NCBI RefSeq assembly: GCF_000702445.1
Contig: NZ_JNIF01000003.1
Location: 1,984,001-2,048,000 of the forward strand
DNA: 64,000 bases
Direction: 5' to 3'
From: Bryobacter aggregatus MPL3
GTDB taxonomy: Bacteria; Acidobacteriota; Terriglobia; Bryobacterales; Bryobacteraceae
The translations under genes were made by a program, and so were the position numbers. Within the stretch, counting starts at the first letter, position 1. Every line of letters starts with the position of its first letter. This document shows, piece by piece, positions 1 through 8,744 of the stretch. The notes under the pieces are model-generated. The model did not search any database. It saw nothing but the letters and a program-made list of their open reading frames with translations, and was not told the origin of the DNA.

Positions 1-50
1 TCCATTGGACAGAGTAGAGCTTTGGATTTCGCGAGGAGGATTCGAATTCA

Positions 51-1151
51 TTGGTGGAAAAGAGGCAGAGGACGGATAATCTTATTGTGACAGAGCAAGC
101 GAGCCCGCGAACAGCGCCTTTGATGGGTATGGAACTGAGCGACATGGAAGCGGCGATCGAGGGACGCTATCCAAAGTTTCGCGCGAAGCAGATTTTCGAT
201 GCGCTGTATGCCAAGCGGCAATTGGATCTGAAAGAGGCCAGCGCCCTGCCTGCGGCCTTGCGCAAAGAGTTTCCAACCGGAGCCTTGACCGAGCATTCGC
301 GATTCGATAGCGAAGACGGTACGGTTCGCTACCTGTTGAGTCTCGAAGATGGAAAGACGGTGGAGTCGGTCTTTATGCCCGAGCGGGGCCGCGATACGCT
401 CTGCATCTCTTCGCAAGTGGGTTGCCCGGTCGACTGCAAGTTCTGTCTCACTGCCCTGATGGGGCTGGAGCGAAATCTGACTGCAGGCGAGATTGTCGGG
501 CAGGTGCTGCACATCGCAGCCAAGCATCATCTCGATCCGCATGACCGGCAAATGAACATCGTCATGATGGGCCAGGGCGAGCCGCTGATGAATCTCGATG
601 CGGTGCTCAAGGCGACGCGGCTGTTGGTCGATCCGGCAGGGATCGGGATGACCGAGAAGCGCATCACAGTCTCCACCTCAGGACTGATTCCGAAGATCGA
701 AGAGTTGGGGCAATCGCCGATTCGGCCGAAGCTGGCGATCAGTTTGAATGCTTCCACCGAGGAGCAGCGCGTCGAGCTGATGCCAATCACAAAGAAGTGG
801 CATTTGAAGGATCTGATTGCCGTTTGCCAGGCCTACCCGCTGCGGAGCTGGGAGACGCTGACCTTCGAGTATGTTCTGTTGCGCGGGGTGAACGACAGTG
901 ACGCCGACGCGCGCCGGGTGCGCAAGCTGGTGGCGAACATCAAGTGCAAGGTGAATCTGATTGCGCTGAATCCGGGGCCGGGAATTCCGTTCGAGACGCC
1001 TGATCCCGAGCGGGTGCTGAGCTTCCAGGAGATTGTCCGCGCCGGCGTTCCGTGCTTTATCCGGAAGCCGCGGGGCCTCGACATCTATGCGGCCTGCGGA
1101 CAATTGAAGCAGATGACGGAGCATTCCGGGCTGTACAGCATTCACGAGTAG
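51..1151 (+). CDS. rlmN: 23S rRNA (adenine-2503-C2)-methyltransferase / tRNA methyltransferase, radical SAM
   Basis: RlmN methylates C2 of A2503 in 23S rRNA, and in many bacteria A37 of some tRNAs, using a [4Fe-4S] cluster and two SAM molecules. The radical-SAM CxxxCxxC motif is at Cys125, Cys129 and Cys132. The two cysteines needed for the ping-pong mechanism are visible as Cys118 (DTLCISS) and Cys349 (AACGQL). The GQGEPLMN segment that binds SAM is also present. The length of 366 residues is normal. The start is a TTG at 51, or the GTG at 54; both lie about 11 nt after a good Shine-Dalgarno (GAGGAGGA, 32-39), so the in-frame ATG at 123 is less likely. The GNAT gene follows after 3 nt and is probably co-transcribed. 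Confidence 0.96.
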   Translation: MVEKRQRTDNLIVTEQASPRTAPLMGMELSDMEAAIEGRYPKFRAKQIFDALYAKRQLDLKEASALPAALRKEFPTGALTEHSRFDSEDGTVRYLLSLEDGKTVESVFMPERGRDTLCISSQVGCPVDCKFCLTALMGLERNLTAGEIVGQVLHIAAKHHLDPHDRQMNIVMMGQGEPLMNLDAVLKATRLLVDPAGIGMTEKRITVSTSGLIPKIEELGQSPIRPKLAISLNASTEEQRVELMPITKKWHLKDLIAVCQAYPLRSWETLTFEYVLLRGVNDSDADARRVRKLVANIKCKVNLIALNPGPGIPFETPDPERVLSFQEIVRAGVPCFIRKPRGLDIYAACGQLKQMTEHSGLYSIHE

Positions 1152-1154
1152 GCT

Positions 1155-1988
1155 ATGGAATCGATCCGTCCGATGCTGCAAGAGGACCTTCCGGCAACGA
1201 ACGCGATTCTCCAGGCGGCTCATCAAGTCAGCACGAGCTTCACTCCGCTGTTGCGGCGGAATCATGCGCTGACACCAGACTCCTATTGGGTTCTCGAAGA
1301 GGACGGCCGCCCGATCGGCGTCGTCGGGTATACCGATTTCGGGAGCTTTGCTCACATCGGACTCATGGCCATTCTGCCCTCACGGCAGTCTCACGGGGCA
1401 GGGTCGCGTTTGCTGTCTTTTGCGCTTGGGCAGATGGAAGCACGCGGTTTTCGCTCGATCACGCTGTACTCCACAGATGCCGGGTTAGGTTTTTATTTGC
1501 GCCATGGATTCCGATGGGCTGGGCTGAGTCCGGAATGGCAGTTGCGCCGCCGGAATCGCTGGGATTGCCGCATCCGGGTGGAGCGTTGGGAAGAGGCCGC
1601 GGAGGTGGCCGGCTTTGACGCCGCGATCTTTGGCGGCGACCGGCAGCGCCTGTTCCGTGCGCTCTTGCTTGAGTTTCCAGGGAGAGGCTTGCTGGTGCGG
1701 GATGCGGCCGGACAATGCGCCGGGTTTGCGATAGCGCAATCTGGTGTCATTGGGCCCATGGCGGCGGCGACGCCGGAGATCGCACTGGCGCTGCTGGACG
1801 CAGCCTTGGATCTTCCCTTTGAAGCCATGCCGCGGGTTTTGCTCCCAGATGGGCACGCCGCCGGCGAGACGGCATTGCTCCGCCTGGGCTTTGTCCCGGT
1901 TCGAGTGTCACGCTATCTCTATCACGGCACGGCTCCCGTACAGCAGCGGGCAAAGATGTACGGACAGGGCGCGTACTCCCTCGGCTAG
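1155..1988 (+). CDS. GNAT family N-acetyltransferase with tandem GNAT-like halves
   Basis: This is a 277-residue acetyltransferase of the GCN5 superfamily. The N-terminal half (about residues 1-145) carries a recognisable acetyl-CoA pyrophosphate loop (SRQSHGAGSRLL, Q/RxxGxG/A type), followed by the FYLRHGF segment typical of the last GNAT strand. The C-terminal half (about 150-277) resembles the second GNAT-like domain seen in some two-domain GNATs and ends in a YLYHGTAP segment. The substrate cannot be told from sequence. The gene begins 3 nt after the rlmN stop, so the two are likely transcribed together, although a functional link is not obvious. Confidence 0.85.
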   Translation: MESIRPMLQEDLPATNAILQAAHQVSTSFTPLLRRNHALTPDSYWVLEEDGRPIGVVGYTDFGSFAHIGLMAILPSRQSHGAGSRLLSFALGQMEARGFRSITLYSTDAGLGFYLRHGFRWAGLSPEWQLRRRNRWDCRIRVERWEEAAEVAGFDAAIFGGDRQRLFRALLLEFPGRGLLVRDAAGQCAGFAIAQSGVIGPMAAATPEIALALLDAALDLPFEAMPRVLLPDGHAAGETALLRLGFVPVRVSRYLYHGTAPVQQRAKMYGQGAYSLG

Positions 1989-2059
1989 CCAGGGATTTTC
2001 GATCTCTCTCGAAACAGGGCGGCAAAGCGAATCCTCTCCTAAGAGTGAGCAGCGATTCG

Positions 2060-2656
2060 ATGAGATGCTGTCTGGTCTGCAACGGCTCGCAATTCAAGCT
2101 CGAGAGTGGCAGACGCTCGGACTTTGTCCGCCAGCAGCCCTCCCAACGCTTCGGCGCTGCACCCGCAAACGATGCGCACGACGTGGAACGCTCCGATGAG
2201 AAAGAAAGTTTGTATCGAGACCGACTGCTGGAAGCCCTGGAAGTTGGGTCTTCTGCCGGTGCTTTCCTTCAAGTGGCTGAAGAATGGAACTGGAGGCAGA
2301 TCGGTGGAGCGCCTGAGGCGATCTTCCCGGGGAACTGCTTTGAGCAATTGGAGGGCCCGCAAGCGGCACTCCGGAGTGCGAGAAAGCCACTGGCTCCTCA
2401 TGGTCTTCTCGTGATCCGAGTGCCGAATGCGGTGTTCTATCGAAACTGGCGCGCTCACTTACCGCAAGAGGAGCCTCTGGGATTTCCGGCAAATCTGATC
2501 TCGCCTGTGATCCGCTTTTGCTTTGAGGGGGTCGCAAGGTATACGGCAAGCTTGCTGGCTGATCTCATTCGAGAACCGGACCACTCCAGCCTGAGGCAAC
2601 AGAAGACTACGCCTGGTTGGACTGAGAATCTGAATCCTTGGAGCGGCCTTGGATAG
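2060..2656 (+). pseudogene. Decayed class I SAM-dependent methyltransferase (internal deletion)
   Basis: The frame keeps separated pieces of a Methyltransf_11/23-type enzyme. First is a CCLVCNGSQF start like the CxxC-containing head of sugar and lipid methyltransferases. Next is a motif-I-like LEVGSSAGAFLQVAEE. Finally there is FEQLEGPQAALRSARKPLAP followed by GLLVIRVPN, which matches the usual EHL-x-DP...LRxxRRxLxPGGLLxIRxPN block. Only about 20 residues separate motif I from the EHL-like block, where about 50 are normal. EHL has become EQL and PGG has become PHG. The end is also eroded. A GTG at 2045 is an alternative start and neither start has a clear Shine-Dalgarno. I read this as a gene remnant; a shortened functional protein cannot be excluded. 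Confidence 0.6.
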
Positions 2657-2809
2657 AACTAGTATTTCGGGACAATTAGTAATGGGTTGTAACTGTGTTT
2701 TAACGTACAAGAAGAAGGAGGAGCTTGGAACGTTACATACAGGGTAAATGTCACAAGAATGAAGCTTTGTCGCTTCTAGAATTTACCTCTGGGTCTTGGA
2801 GTTTCAAAA

Positions 2810-3472
2810 ATGAAGTACCGCAGTTTAACTTCGCTTTTACTATTTGCATTTGCAGCATTTGGACTGCATGCTCAGGTACCAGTGAATGATACCGTGACTG
2901 TTAATTTCACTTCTCCTGTTCATGTGGGGAGCCGCGTGCTTCCTGCAGGAGAATACACAATTCGTCAGTTATCTACTGGCAGCCAGCCTCGCCTTCTCGA
3001 GTTTAGTACCGACAACGGAACGCACTTGCAAACGACCGTTACTACGATTGCTGCCATTGACAATAACAACAATAAAGATACTTCCGTCATTTTGAAACAA
3101 AGTGGCGGCGAGTCTTATTTGCATAAGATTTGGATCAAGGGCAAAACTTATGGGTATGAGTTGCCGGTCACAATCAGTCCAACCTCGATGGCCATGACCA
3201 CAACCCGCACGATGAAATTGACTGGTGACTATACAGCTCCAGAGCCGGTACAGGTTGCGCGGGTAGAGCCCCCTCCTCCAGCGCCAGAACCGGTTCCTGA
3301 GCCTGCTCCTGCTCCTCCCGAGCCTGCTCCAGTACCAGCCCCTGCTCCCGAGCCTGTTCAGACCGTAACTCCTCCGATGCCCAAGACTTCTCTCAACTGG
3401 GCGAGCCTTGTGGCCGCAGGTGCAGGAATGCTGGCCGCCAGCGGACTTGTTTCGAAACTGCGCCGCCAATAG
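2810..3472 (+). CDS. Secreted Pro/Glu-rich protein with C-terminal sortase sorting signal (MPKTS)
   Basis: This 220-residue protein has a Sec signal peptide (residues 1-22, cleavage near HAQ-VP). A small beta-rich domain follows (about 23-140), then a Pro/Glu/Ala-rich rod (about 144-189). The C-terminus reads MPKTS (190-194), a hydrophobic helix (about 199-213) and a basic tail, KLRRQ. Motif, helix and positive tail together form the classic tripartite cell-wall sorting signal, here a variant of LPXTG. The next gene, 10 nt downstream, encodes a sortase, so this is almost certainly its substrate. The rod would hold the folded domain away from its anchor. The start ATG lacks a good Shine-Dalgarno. 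The 150 bp upstream are AT-rich and probably hold the operon promoter. The function of the folded domain is unknown. Confidence 0.85.
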   Translation: MKYRSLTSLLLFAFAAFGLHAQVPVNDTVTVNFTSPVHVGSRVLPAGEYTIRQLSTGSQPRLLEFSTDNGTHLQTTVTTIAAIDNNNNKDTSVILKQSGGESYLHKIWIKGKTYGYELPVTISPTSMAMTTTRTMKLTGDYTAPEPVQVARVEPPPPAPEPVPEPAPAPPEPAPVPAPAPEPVQTVTPPMPKTSLNWASLVAAGAGMLAASGLVSKLRRQ

Positions 3473-3482
3473 GAGTTGAGGA

Positions 3483-4100
3483 GTGTCTTTCAAAGTCCTG
3501 TCCCGAATTCTGTTCATTGCGGGCTGTCTTTCGCTGACGGCGGGTTTGACTCTTCTTGGGCTCGCCCAATATGGGCAGTCGGAAGCGCTTCCTCCGCTTG
3601 AGGTCCGATCGAGCCTGATTTCTTCTGGCGGTCCAGTTCCAGTCTGGAAAGATTCGGATGCGACAGCTTTTTTGAGCTGCGAACGGCTGCGCGCCAACCG
3701 GGTCATTTTCTCGGATGCTGGCGAAAATCTGCTCCGGGGCCCGGTTTGGTTGACGGTGACAGCTCCGCCGGGCAGTGCCGGAAACTTTGTGGTCGCGGCC
3801 CACCGCGACACACATTTTCGATTTCTCAAAGATGTCCGGGTGGGGGACATTTTTGAGGTTGATAGTAAGTCAGGCCGCTTTCGCTATCGGGTAAGCGGTC
3901 TTCACATTGTGGACCCGAAAAATCGGAATCTACTTGCGCCTCATGAAGGCGGGGTCTTGACGCTCATTACCTGTTATCCATTTTATTACTTAGGGAGCGC
4001 CCCCAAGCGCTTCATTGTGAGGGCAGAGCTCATCAAGGATAACAGGAACCGGGCCAGTATTATTTCACCTGTAAAGGTTAGTCCAGGAGAATCTCAATGA
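3483..4100 (+). CDS. Sortase (class D/E-like transpeptidase)
   Basis: Sortases cut a C-terminal sorting signal at the Thr and transfer the protein to an amine nucleophile at the cell surface. The 205-residue protein has an N-terminal membrane anchor (about residues 5-28). The catalytic His is His107 in AAHRDTHF, the nucleophile is Cys164 in TLITCYPF, and the conserved Arg is Arg176 in APKRFIVRA. The layout fits class C/D/E enzymes rather than SrtA. The Gly usual before the His is Ala here. The start is a GTG after a purine-rich GGAGTTGAGGAG stretch. The gene is 10 nt from its likely substrate and overlaps the next gene by ATGA (4097-4100), so the three genes are translationally linked. What it anchors the substrate to in a diderm cell is unknown. 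Confidence 0.93.
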   Translation: MSFKVLSRILFIAGCLSLTAGLTLLGLAQYGQSEALPPLEVRSSLISSGGPVPVWKDSDATAFLSCERLRANRVIFSDAGENLLRGPVWLTVTAPPGSAGNFVVAAHRDTHFRFLKDVRVGDIFEVDSKSGRFRYRVSGLHIVDPKNRNLLAPHEGGVLTLITCYPFYYLGSAPKRFIVRAELIKDNRNRASIISPVKVSPGESQ

Positions 4101-7100
4101 AACATATCGCAATGCTGTGGCGAGTTTGTCTCGTCATCTGCACGATTTTTATTATGCAAGCCAATGCGGCACAATCCATCGGAAAATTAATTGGCCGTGT
4201 TACTAACGATAGTGGCAATGGCGTGCCCAACGCTGTGGTGCGGCTCCGGTCCGGGGCCGCGGATGTCCAGCGGGCAACAACAGATGCGGATGGCCGTTTT
4301 ACCTTTTCCAACTTGGCGGAGGGTTCCTATCAAGTGGATGTCGAAACTGGCGGAACCTCGCAGACGGCGCGCCAGCCGCTCGATATCCCAGCGACGGGCA
4401 GTACATCGATCGAACTGGTCTTCCAACAAAGTGAGACTGTTTCGACGAGCAGTGGCGTTGGGGAGCTGGAACTCCGGGCCTCCTCGCCCATCTTACAGAC
4501 AGATTCAGCAGAAGTATCGCGTGCCTATGACACAAGAATGGTGCGCACGCTGCCTCTCCTCGACCGCCAATATCAGGACCTGATCAGCCTGATGCCGGGC
4601 ATTACTCCTCCTCGGGTGGTGCGAGATCGCGTTCTCGATCCGCAGCGGACGAGAATCTATAACGTCAACGGCACGCCCGATTACGCCAATGCCTACTATC
4701 AGGATGGCGCCTACCAGACGGAAGCTTATAGCGCCCGGCCTTCGCGCATTGCTCCCAACGAAAGCGTCCAGCAGATGGCCGTCCGCACGAGCAATTTTAA
4801 TGCGGAAGAAGGTTTTGCCGGTGGTGCTGCCATCAATCTGACCACTCGTCCGGGTACCAACGGTATCCATGGCAGCGTTTTTGCGATGAATACGAACCGT
4901 TTCTTTCAGACGCGGAATCCGCTGAATACCAGCACCTCGGACCCTGGCTTCAATCTGAACCAGTTTGGCGGTTCCATCGGAGGGCCCATCATCAAGGACA
5001 AGACTTTCTTCTTCCTCTCCTATGAAGGCTATATGCGGCGGGGATCGGTGCTGCAGATTAACAGCATCCCCACTCCCGACTTTCTGAATGGAAACTTCAA
5101 TGGCCTAACCGGTGTGACCATCTATGACCCCACCTCGGGAAACAGTTCTGGCGTGGGCCGTGTTCCATTCCCCGGGAATCGAATTCCGCCTTCCAGCCTC
5201 AGTCCATTCGCTCGCACCATTTATGGTTATCTTCCAGCTTCCAATCAGCCCGGCTTTGCCAACAATCTGATTGGAGGCGCCGGACTGCGCGAGGATCAGC
5301 ATCGCATGGACGGAAAGATCGACCATCGTTTCTCGGAGCGTTCGACGGGATTTTTGCGCTATGGCTTTACGCAGGGAGATGTGAATCGCGGTTCTCAACT
5401 GGGCGCCCTTGGTGACGCCGCAGATGCCGCACTTCGCAATCATAATGCGGTGATCAGCTACACCCACAGTGTCACCACCAATCTTGCGGGGGAATTGCGG
5501 CTTGGCTATTCTCGCTATCGCAATGCAATCAGCCCGGTGAATCTGTCTCCCAACTTGGCTGCCGATCTTGCCCGCTTTGGTTTTGGCGGCGGCTTGCCGC
5601 AGATCACCATCGCTGGTTTTGACACCTTAGGCCTCTCGGGGAACTATCCTTCGCGGCCGGTAAACAACACCTACGATGCCTCCACAAACTGGACCTGGCA
5701 CAATGGCATGCACAATCTGAAGTTCGGCGCTCAAGCCGTTCAGGTGCGTGCGGATGGCTTTGATCCCGGCTTCTTCTCCCCCCGAGGCAGCTTCTATTTT
5801 GGTCCCGGTGCGACATCGAATGCGGCCGGTATTGCCGGATTCGGAGCTCAGTCCTTCAATGGATTGGCCGGCTTCCTGACCGGTGCCCCGACCGTGGCTG
5901 GAGTATCAAGTTTTATCCAAACTCCGAGCTACCGGCAGTTGCGCACAGCGGCCTATCTCACCGACAGCATCAATCTCTGGAAGATTGTCCACCTCGAACT
6001 GGGCGTTCGTTACGACGTCTATTCTCCGGTAGAGACTCGTAGTGCCGGTGGCGGAACGGTCTATGATCCGGTGACGAATCAGATCGCCTACACCGGAATC
6101 GGCCGGATCGATTCTGCCCGGAACCAGAAGTACGACCTGAATAATGTCGCTCCCCGGATCGGCATCATCGTTCGTCCCATGTCCCGGCTGGCCTTCCGCG
6201 CGGGCTATGGGATTCATTACTTCCCGACGCCTTTTGCTCTTGCCGGTGTGAATCAGACATCGATTGCAGCGCAGAACGGCGTCATCGGAAGTTTTGCAAG
6301 CACCAGCTTCACCATTCCGGCAGTCACGCTGCCAAATCTGGCGGGCGGACTGATGCCAGCACCCAATCAGCCGTACTTCTCCCAGTCCAGAAATCTACAA
6401 ACCCCATATATGCAGACCTACAACTTCACGATCCAGGGCGATCTCGGCAACGGCTTCCTCCTCGATCTGGGCTATGTCGGCAATCTCGGACGGCAGCTTC
6501 CGTTCTATCGGGATCTGAATGTTTCGCTGCCGGGAACGGGCCTGGCGGGACTTCCTTTCTCCCCATTTAACCGGACTGCCGGCGTGACCTATGCCAGCAC
6601 CGGGATGAATAGCAACTACAACGCGGCGCAGGTGAACATGACGAAACGCTTCGGCGCAGGGCTCTCGATGGCCGGCGCTTATGCCTTCGGAAAGGTTCTC
6701 GATACCGGGTTTATCCAATCGAATCCGTTCTATACAAAGAACAACTATGGTCCTGCGGACTACGATCGGAAGCATATCCTGTCGGTCAGCCACAATTGGC
6801 AACTGCCCTTCGGGCCTGGTTCCACCTTTGCCAAGAGTGGTTGGGCCGCTCAGGTTCTCGGTAGCTGGGAACTGAACGGAATTCTGCGCTGGGCGACGGG
6901 AACTCCGTATTCAGTCACCTCGGACCCGACCGGCTGCAATTGCGTTGGACTTTCCTCCGCGCGGGCCAATGTCATCGGTCCGGTCCAGATCAACGGGCAG
7001 GCCAGCTTTGACCCTACGCTCTTCTCAAATGTCACTGCGGCGACATACGGCGTTCAGGGACGCAACGTTTTCCGTGGGCCTGACATGTTTACCTATGACG

Positions 7101-7297
7101 CATCACTCTTCCGGAGCTTCCCGGTTCGGGACAACTACAAGATTGAATTGCGGGCAGAGGCTTATAACGTGACGAACACAACGAATTATGCCAACCCGAT
7201 CGCGAACTTCTCCAGCCCGGCCTTTGGACGGACGCTGCAGACGCTCGGTGGTCTGGGCGGACGTCAATTCCAAGTGGGCGCCCGGATTCTGTTCTAG
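4097..7297 (+). CDS. Oar-like TonB-dependent-receptor-type outer-membrane protein with carboxypeptidase regulatory domain
   Basis: This 1066-residue protein has a signal peptide (residues 1-25, ending NAAQS). A CarboxypepD_reg-like beta-sandwich follows (about 27-95, with the GRVTNDSGNGVPNAVVRLR and DADGRFTFSNL segments). Then comes a plug-like region (about 120-250, with LPLLDRQYQDLISLMPGI) and a long beta-barrel ending in a terminal Phe (VGARILF), the signal for the BAM machinery. Oar-type proteins are very numerous in Acidobacteria; some are thought to import glycans or serve in adhesion. No clear TonB box was identified. The start ATG overlaps the sortase stop. The gene is followed by a hairpin terminator. 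Its place in a sortase operon suggests a surface-assembly role, but this is inference. Confidence 0.92.
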   Translation: MKHIAMLWRVCLVICTIFIMQANAAQSIGKLIGRVTNDSGNGVPNAVVRLRSGAADVQRATTDADGRFTFSNLAEGSYQVDVETGGTSQTARQPLDIPATGSTSIELVFQQSETVSTSSGVGELELRASSPILQTDSAEVSRAYDTRMVRTLPLLDRQYQDLISLMPGITPPRVVRDRVLDPQRTRIYNVNGTPDYANAYYQDGAYQTEAYSARPSRIAPNESVQQMAVRTSNFNAEEGFAGGAAINLTTRPGTNGIHGSVFAMNTNRFFQTRNPLNTSTSDPGFNLNQFGGSIGGPIIKDKTFFFLSYEGYMRRGSVLQINSIPTPDFLNGNFNGLTGVTIYDPTSGNSSGVGRVPFPGNRIPPSSLSPFARTIYGYLPASNQPGFANNLIGGAGLREDQHRMDGKIDHRFSERSTGFLRYGFTQGDVNRGSQLGALGDAADAALRNHNAVISYTHSVTTNLAGELRLGYSRYRNAISPVNLSPNLAADLARFGFGGGLPQITIAGFDTLGLSGNYPSRPVNNTYDASTNWTWHNGMHNLKFGAQAVQVRADGFDPGFFSPRGSFYFGPGATSNAAGIAGFGAQSFNGLAGFLTGAPTVAGVSSFIQTPSYRQLRTAAYLTDSINLWKIVHLELGVRYDVYSPVETRSAGGGTVYDPVTNQIAYTGIGRIDSARNQKYDLNNVAPRIGIIVRPMSRLAFRAGYGIHYFPTPFALAGVNQTSIAAQNGVIGSFASTSFTIPAVTLPNLAGGLMPAPNQPYFSQSRNLQTPYMQTYNFTIQGDLGNGFLLDLGYVGNLGRQLPFYRDLNVSLPGTGLAGLPFSPFNRTAGVTYASTGMNSNYNAAQVNMTKRFGAGLSMAGAYAFGKVLDTGFIQSNPFYTKNNYGPADYDRKHILSVSHNWQLPFGPGSTFAKSGWAAQVLGSWELNGILRWATGTPYSVTSDPTGCNCVGLSSARANVIGPVQINGQASFDPTLFSNVTAATYGVQGRNVFRGPDMFTYDASLFRSFPVRDNYKIELRAEAYNVTNTTNYANPIANFSSPAFGRTLQTLGGLGGRQFQVGARILF

Positions 7298-7312
7298 AAA
7301 TAATCCATTCTG

Positions 7313-7345
7313 GGGGCGCGAGGATTCCTCGGGCCCCTGAATTTT
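7313..7345 (+). terminator. Intrinsic terminator of the sortase-Oar operon
   Basis: Two stem segments, GGGGC/GCCCC (7313-7317 with 7333-7337) and CGAGG/CCTCG (7319-7323 with 7327-7331), are separated by a single G-G mismatch and close over an ATT loop. The sequence TGAATTTT follows. The hairpin lies 15 nt after the Oar stop codon. Confidence 0.75.
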
Positions 7346-7618
7346 ACAGCTGGCGATGGGGAGTCATGCTTCCCAGGCCGGCTGTTTGCTGCGTGCCATG
7401 CTGATTTCGCTGGCCTGCGGTTGCTGGTACTGGAACTCTCCCCAGAGGGGGGAGTACGCTACTTCTCGCGAAACCGACTATTTCCTTCATGCAACAAATT
7501 TGTGTCCGGCAGACCCTTTATGGGCATGAGCCTAGGACGATTTTCTCCAGAAGCATCTAGACTGCGTCAGCTCGAGGGCTACCGAGTGACTTCACCTGAT
7601 TTTAATGATGGATCCAAA
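7346..7618 (+). other. Intergenic stretch before the Crp-family gene; possible 57-codon ORF
   Basis: This stretch separates the operon terminator from the likely Crp start. An open frame from ATG 7356 to TGA 7529 would encode 57 residues with a short hydrophobic segment (MLISLACG). It has no good ribosome-binding site and I do not recognise it. The Crp reading frame is also open upstream to 7421, so part of this stretch could be N-terminal Crp coding sequence. The promoter of the regulator should lie here. Confidence 0.3.
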
Positions 7619-8344
7619 ATGGAAGAACGATCGACGGTGATCGACTCACAAGACCCCAATCTCCCGGAAGAGCTGTTTCCCGGTCAAGAGGATTTACTTG
7701 CCCACTTGCCACGGAGCCATTCGGAAAGTTTTCCGAGTGGCAGCATTATTTATGACGCTCACAGCCCGCCTCCCCGACTATATGTGCTCGAAGCCGGACG
7801 GATTGCTCTGTCCCGTGTGGAAGGTTCCTCCGTGCTCATCTCGCGGATCTGTTGCGAAGAGGACTTCTTTGGCGAACAATTGCTGGCGAATTTAAGCGGG
7901 GAACGGGCCGAAGCCTTAGACCGGGTCCGCGTGATGAGCTGGCCTCTCCCCGTTGTCTTCCGGTTGCTCAACTCGAATCCCAAGTTCGGAATCGGCCTGA
8001 TTCAGGATTCTGTGCGGCGTTCCATGGAGTTGAAGACTCGCATTCTGGATATGGCGAATCGCTCGATTCGCAGCCGGATCGCGATTGCCCTACTCGATTT
8101 CGCCAGCAACGAGAAGATGATGGTCGAGCGTCCGGGACGAATCGATTGCATCCCGCATCGCCTCCTGGCCCGCTATGTCGGCACTTCGCGAGAAATTATC
8201 ACCCACTCGCTGAACTTCTTCCGGCGCCAGCAACTGATTACCTATTCCCGAAAGTTCATGGATATCGACATCAATGCGCTCCGCGCCTATCTTCACAGTG
8301 AAGAGCATCGCGAACGGCATGTCGACCACCAGGAAGTTGCTTAG
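7619..8344 (+). CDS. Crp/Fnr-family transcriptional regulator
   Basis: From ATG 7619 the product has 241 residues: a cyclic-nucleotide-binding-type beta-roll (about residues 20-130, with FPSGSIIYDAHSPPPRLYVLEAGRIA split over several strands), the long dimerisation helix, and a C-terminal winged HTH (about 165-220, RLLARYVGTSREIITHSLNFF). The phosphate-binding cassette is only partly kept (FFGEQLL then ERAEAL instead of RSA), so cAMP binding is doubtful. A CC pair sits just before it. The frame stays open upstream to 7421, but the upstream residues do not look like the family. The gene lies just after the sortase operon, so it may control that operon or pyrD-ridA; this is a guess from position. 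Confidence 0.88.
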   Translation: MEERSTVIDSQDPNLPEELFPGQEDLLAHLPRSHSESFPSGSIIYDAHSPPPRLYVLEAGRIALSRVEGSSVLISRICCEEDFFGEQLLANLSGERAEALDRVRVMSWPLPVVFRLLNSNPKFGIGLIQDSVRRSMELKTRILDMANRSIRSRIAIALLDFASNEKMMVERPGRIDCIPHRLLARYVGTSREIITHSLNFFRRQQLITYSRKFMDIDINALRAYLHSEEHRERHVDHQEVA

Positions 8345-8353
8345 CGAACCGGC

Positions 8354-8734
8354 CTAGACCAGCGCGGCAATGCAGTCGATTTCAACCATGACGTCCCGGG
8401 GCAGCTTAGCCGCCTGGATGGTGGCTCTTGCGGGGGCGTCGATGGGAAAGTAACGGGCGTAGATCTCGTTTACTTTTGCGAAGTCGTTCATGTCGCGAAC
8501 GAAAATACCGACCTTGAGCACGGTCCCAAAGCTGGCGCCGCTGGCTTGGAGAACTGCGCCGAGGTTTTCAAGAACGCGAACGGTTTGTTCCTCAATGCCG
8601 CCCTCCACGATTTGCCCGCTGCTGGGGTCGAGAGGAATCTGTCCGCTGAGGTAGGCCACCCCGTTGTGGACAATGGCCTGGGAGTAAGGCCCAATTGCTT
8701 TGGGCGCCTTGTCTGTGGAAATGACTGTTCTCAT
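8354..8734 (-). CDS. ridA: RidA family 2-iminobutanoate/2-iminopropanoate deaminase
   Basis: RidA hydrolyses reactive enamine/imine intermediates released by PLP enzymes and so protects other PLP enzymes from damage. The 126-residue protein carries the family signature across its length: AIGPYSQA near the start, YLSGQIPLDP, and PARATIQAAKLP with the substrate-binding Arg (about Arg103), ending VEIDCIA. The ATG at 8734 follows an AGGAGC Shine-Dalgarno. The frame is open further upstream, but that part overlaps pyrD and is not RidA-like. The gene lies 10 nt after pyrD on the same strand, so the two are likely co-transcribed. Confidence 0.95.
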   Translation of the reverse strand: MRTVISTDKAPKAIGPYSQAIVHNGVAYLSGQIPLDPSSGQIVEGGIEEQTVRVLENLGAVLQASGASFGTVLKVGIFVRDMNDFAKVNEIYARYFPIDAPARATIQAAKLPRDVMVEIDCIAALV

Positions 8735-8744
8735 CGATCGGCTC

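Noticed and set aside
3240-3365. Short repeated units in DNA that might suggest a satellite or CRISPR-like array
   Set aside because: They are codons for a Pro/Glu/Ala-rich protein spacer; there are no fixed-length spacers or palindromic repeats.
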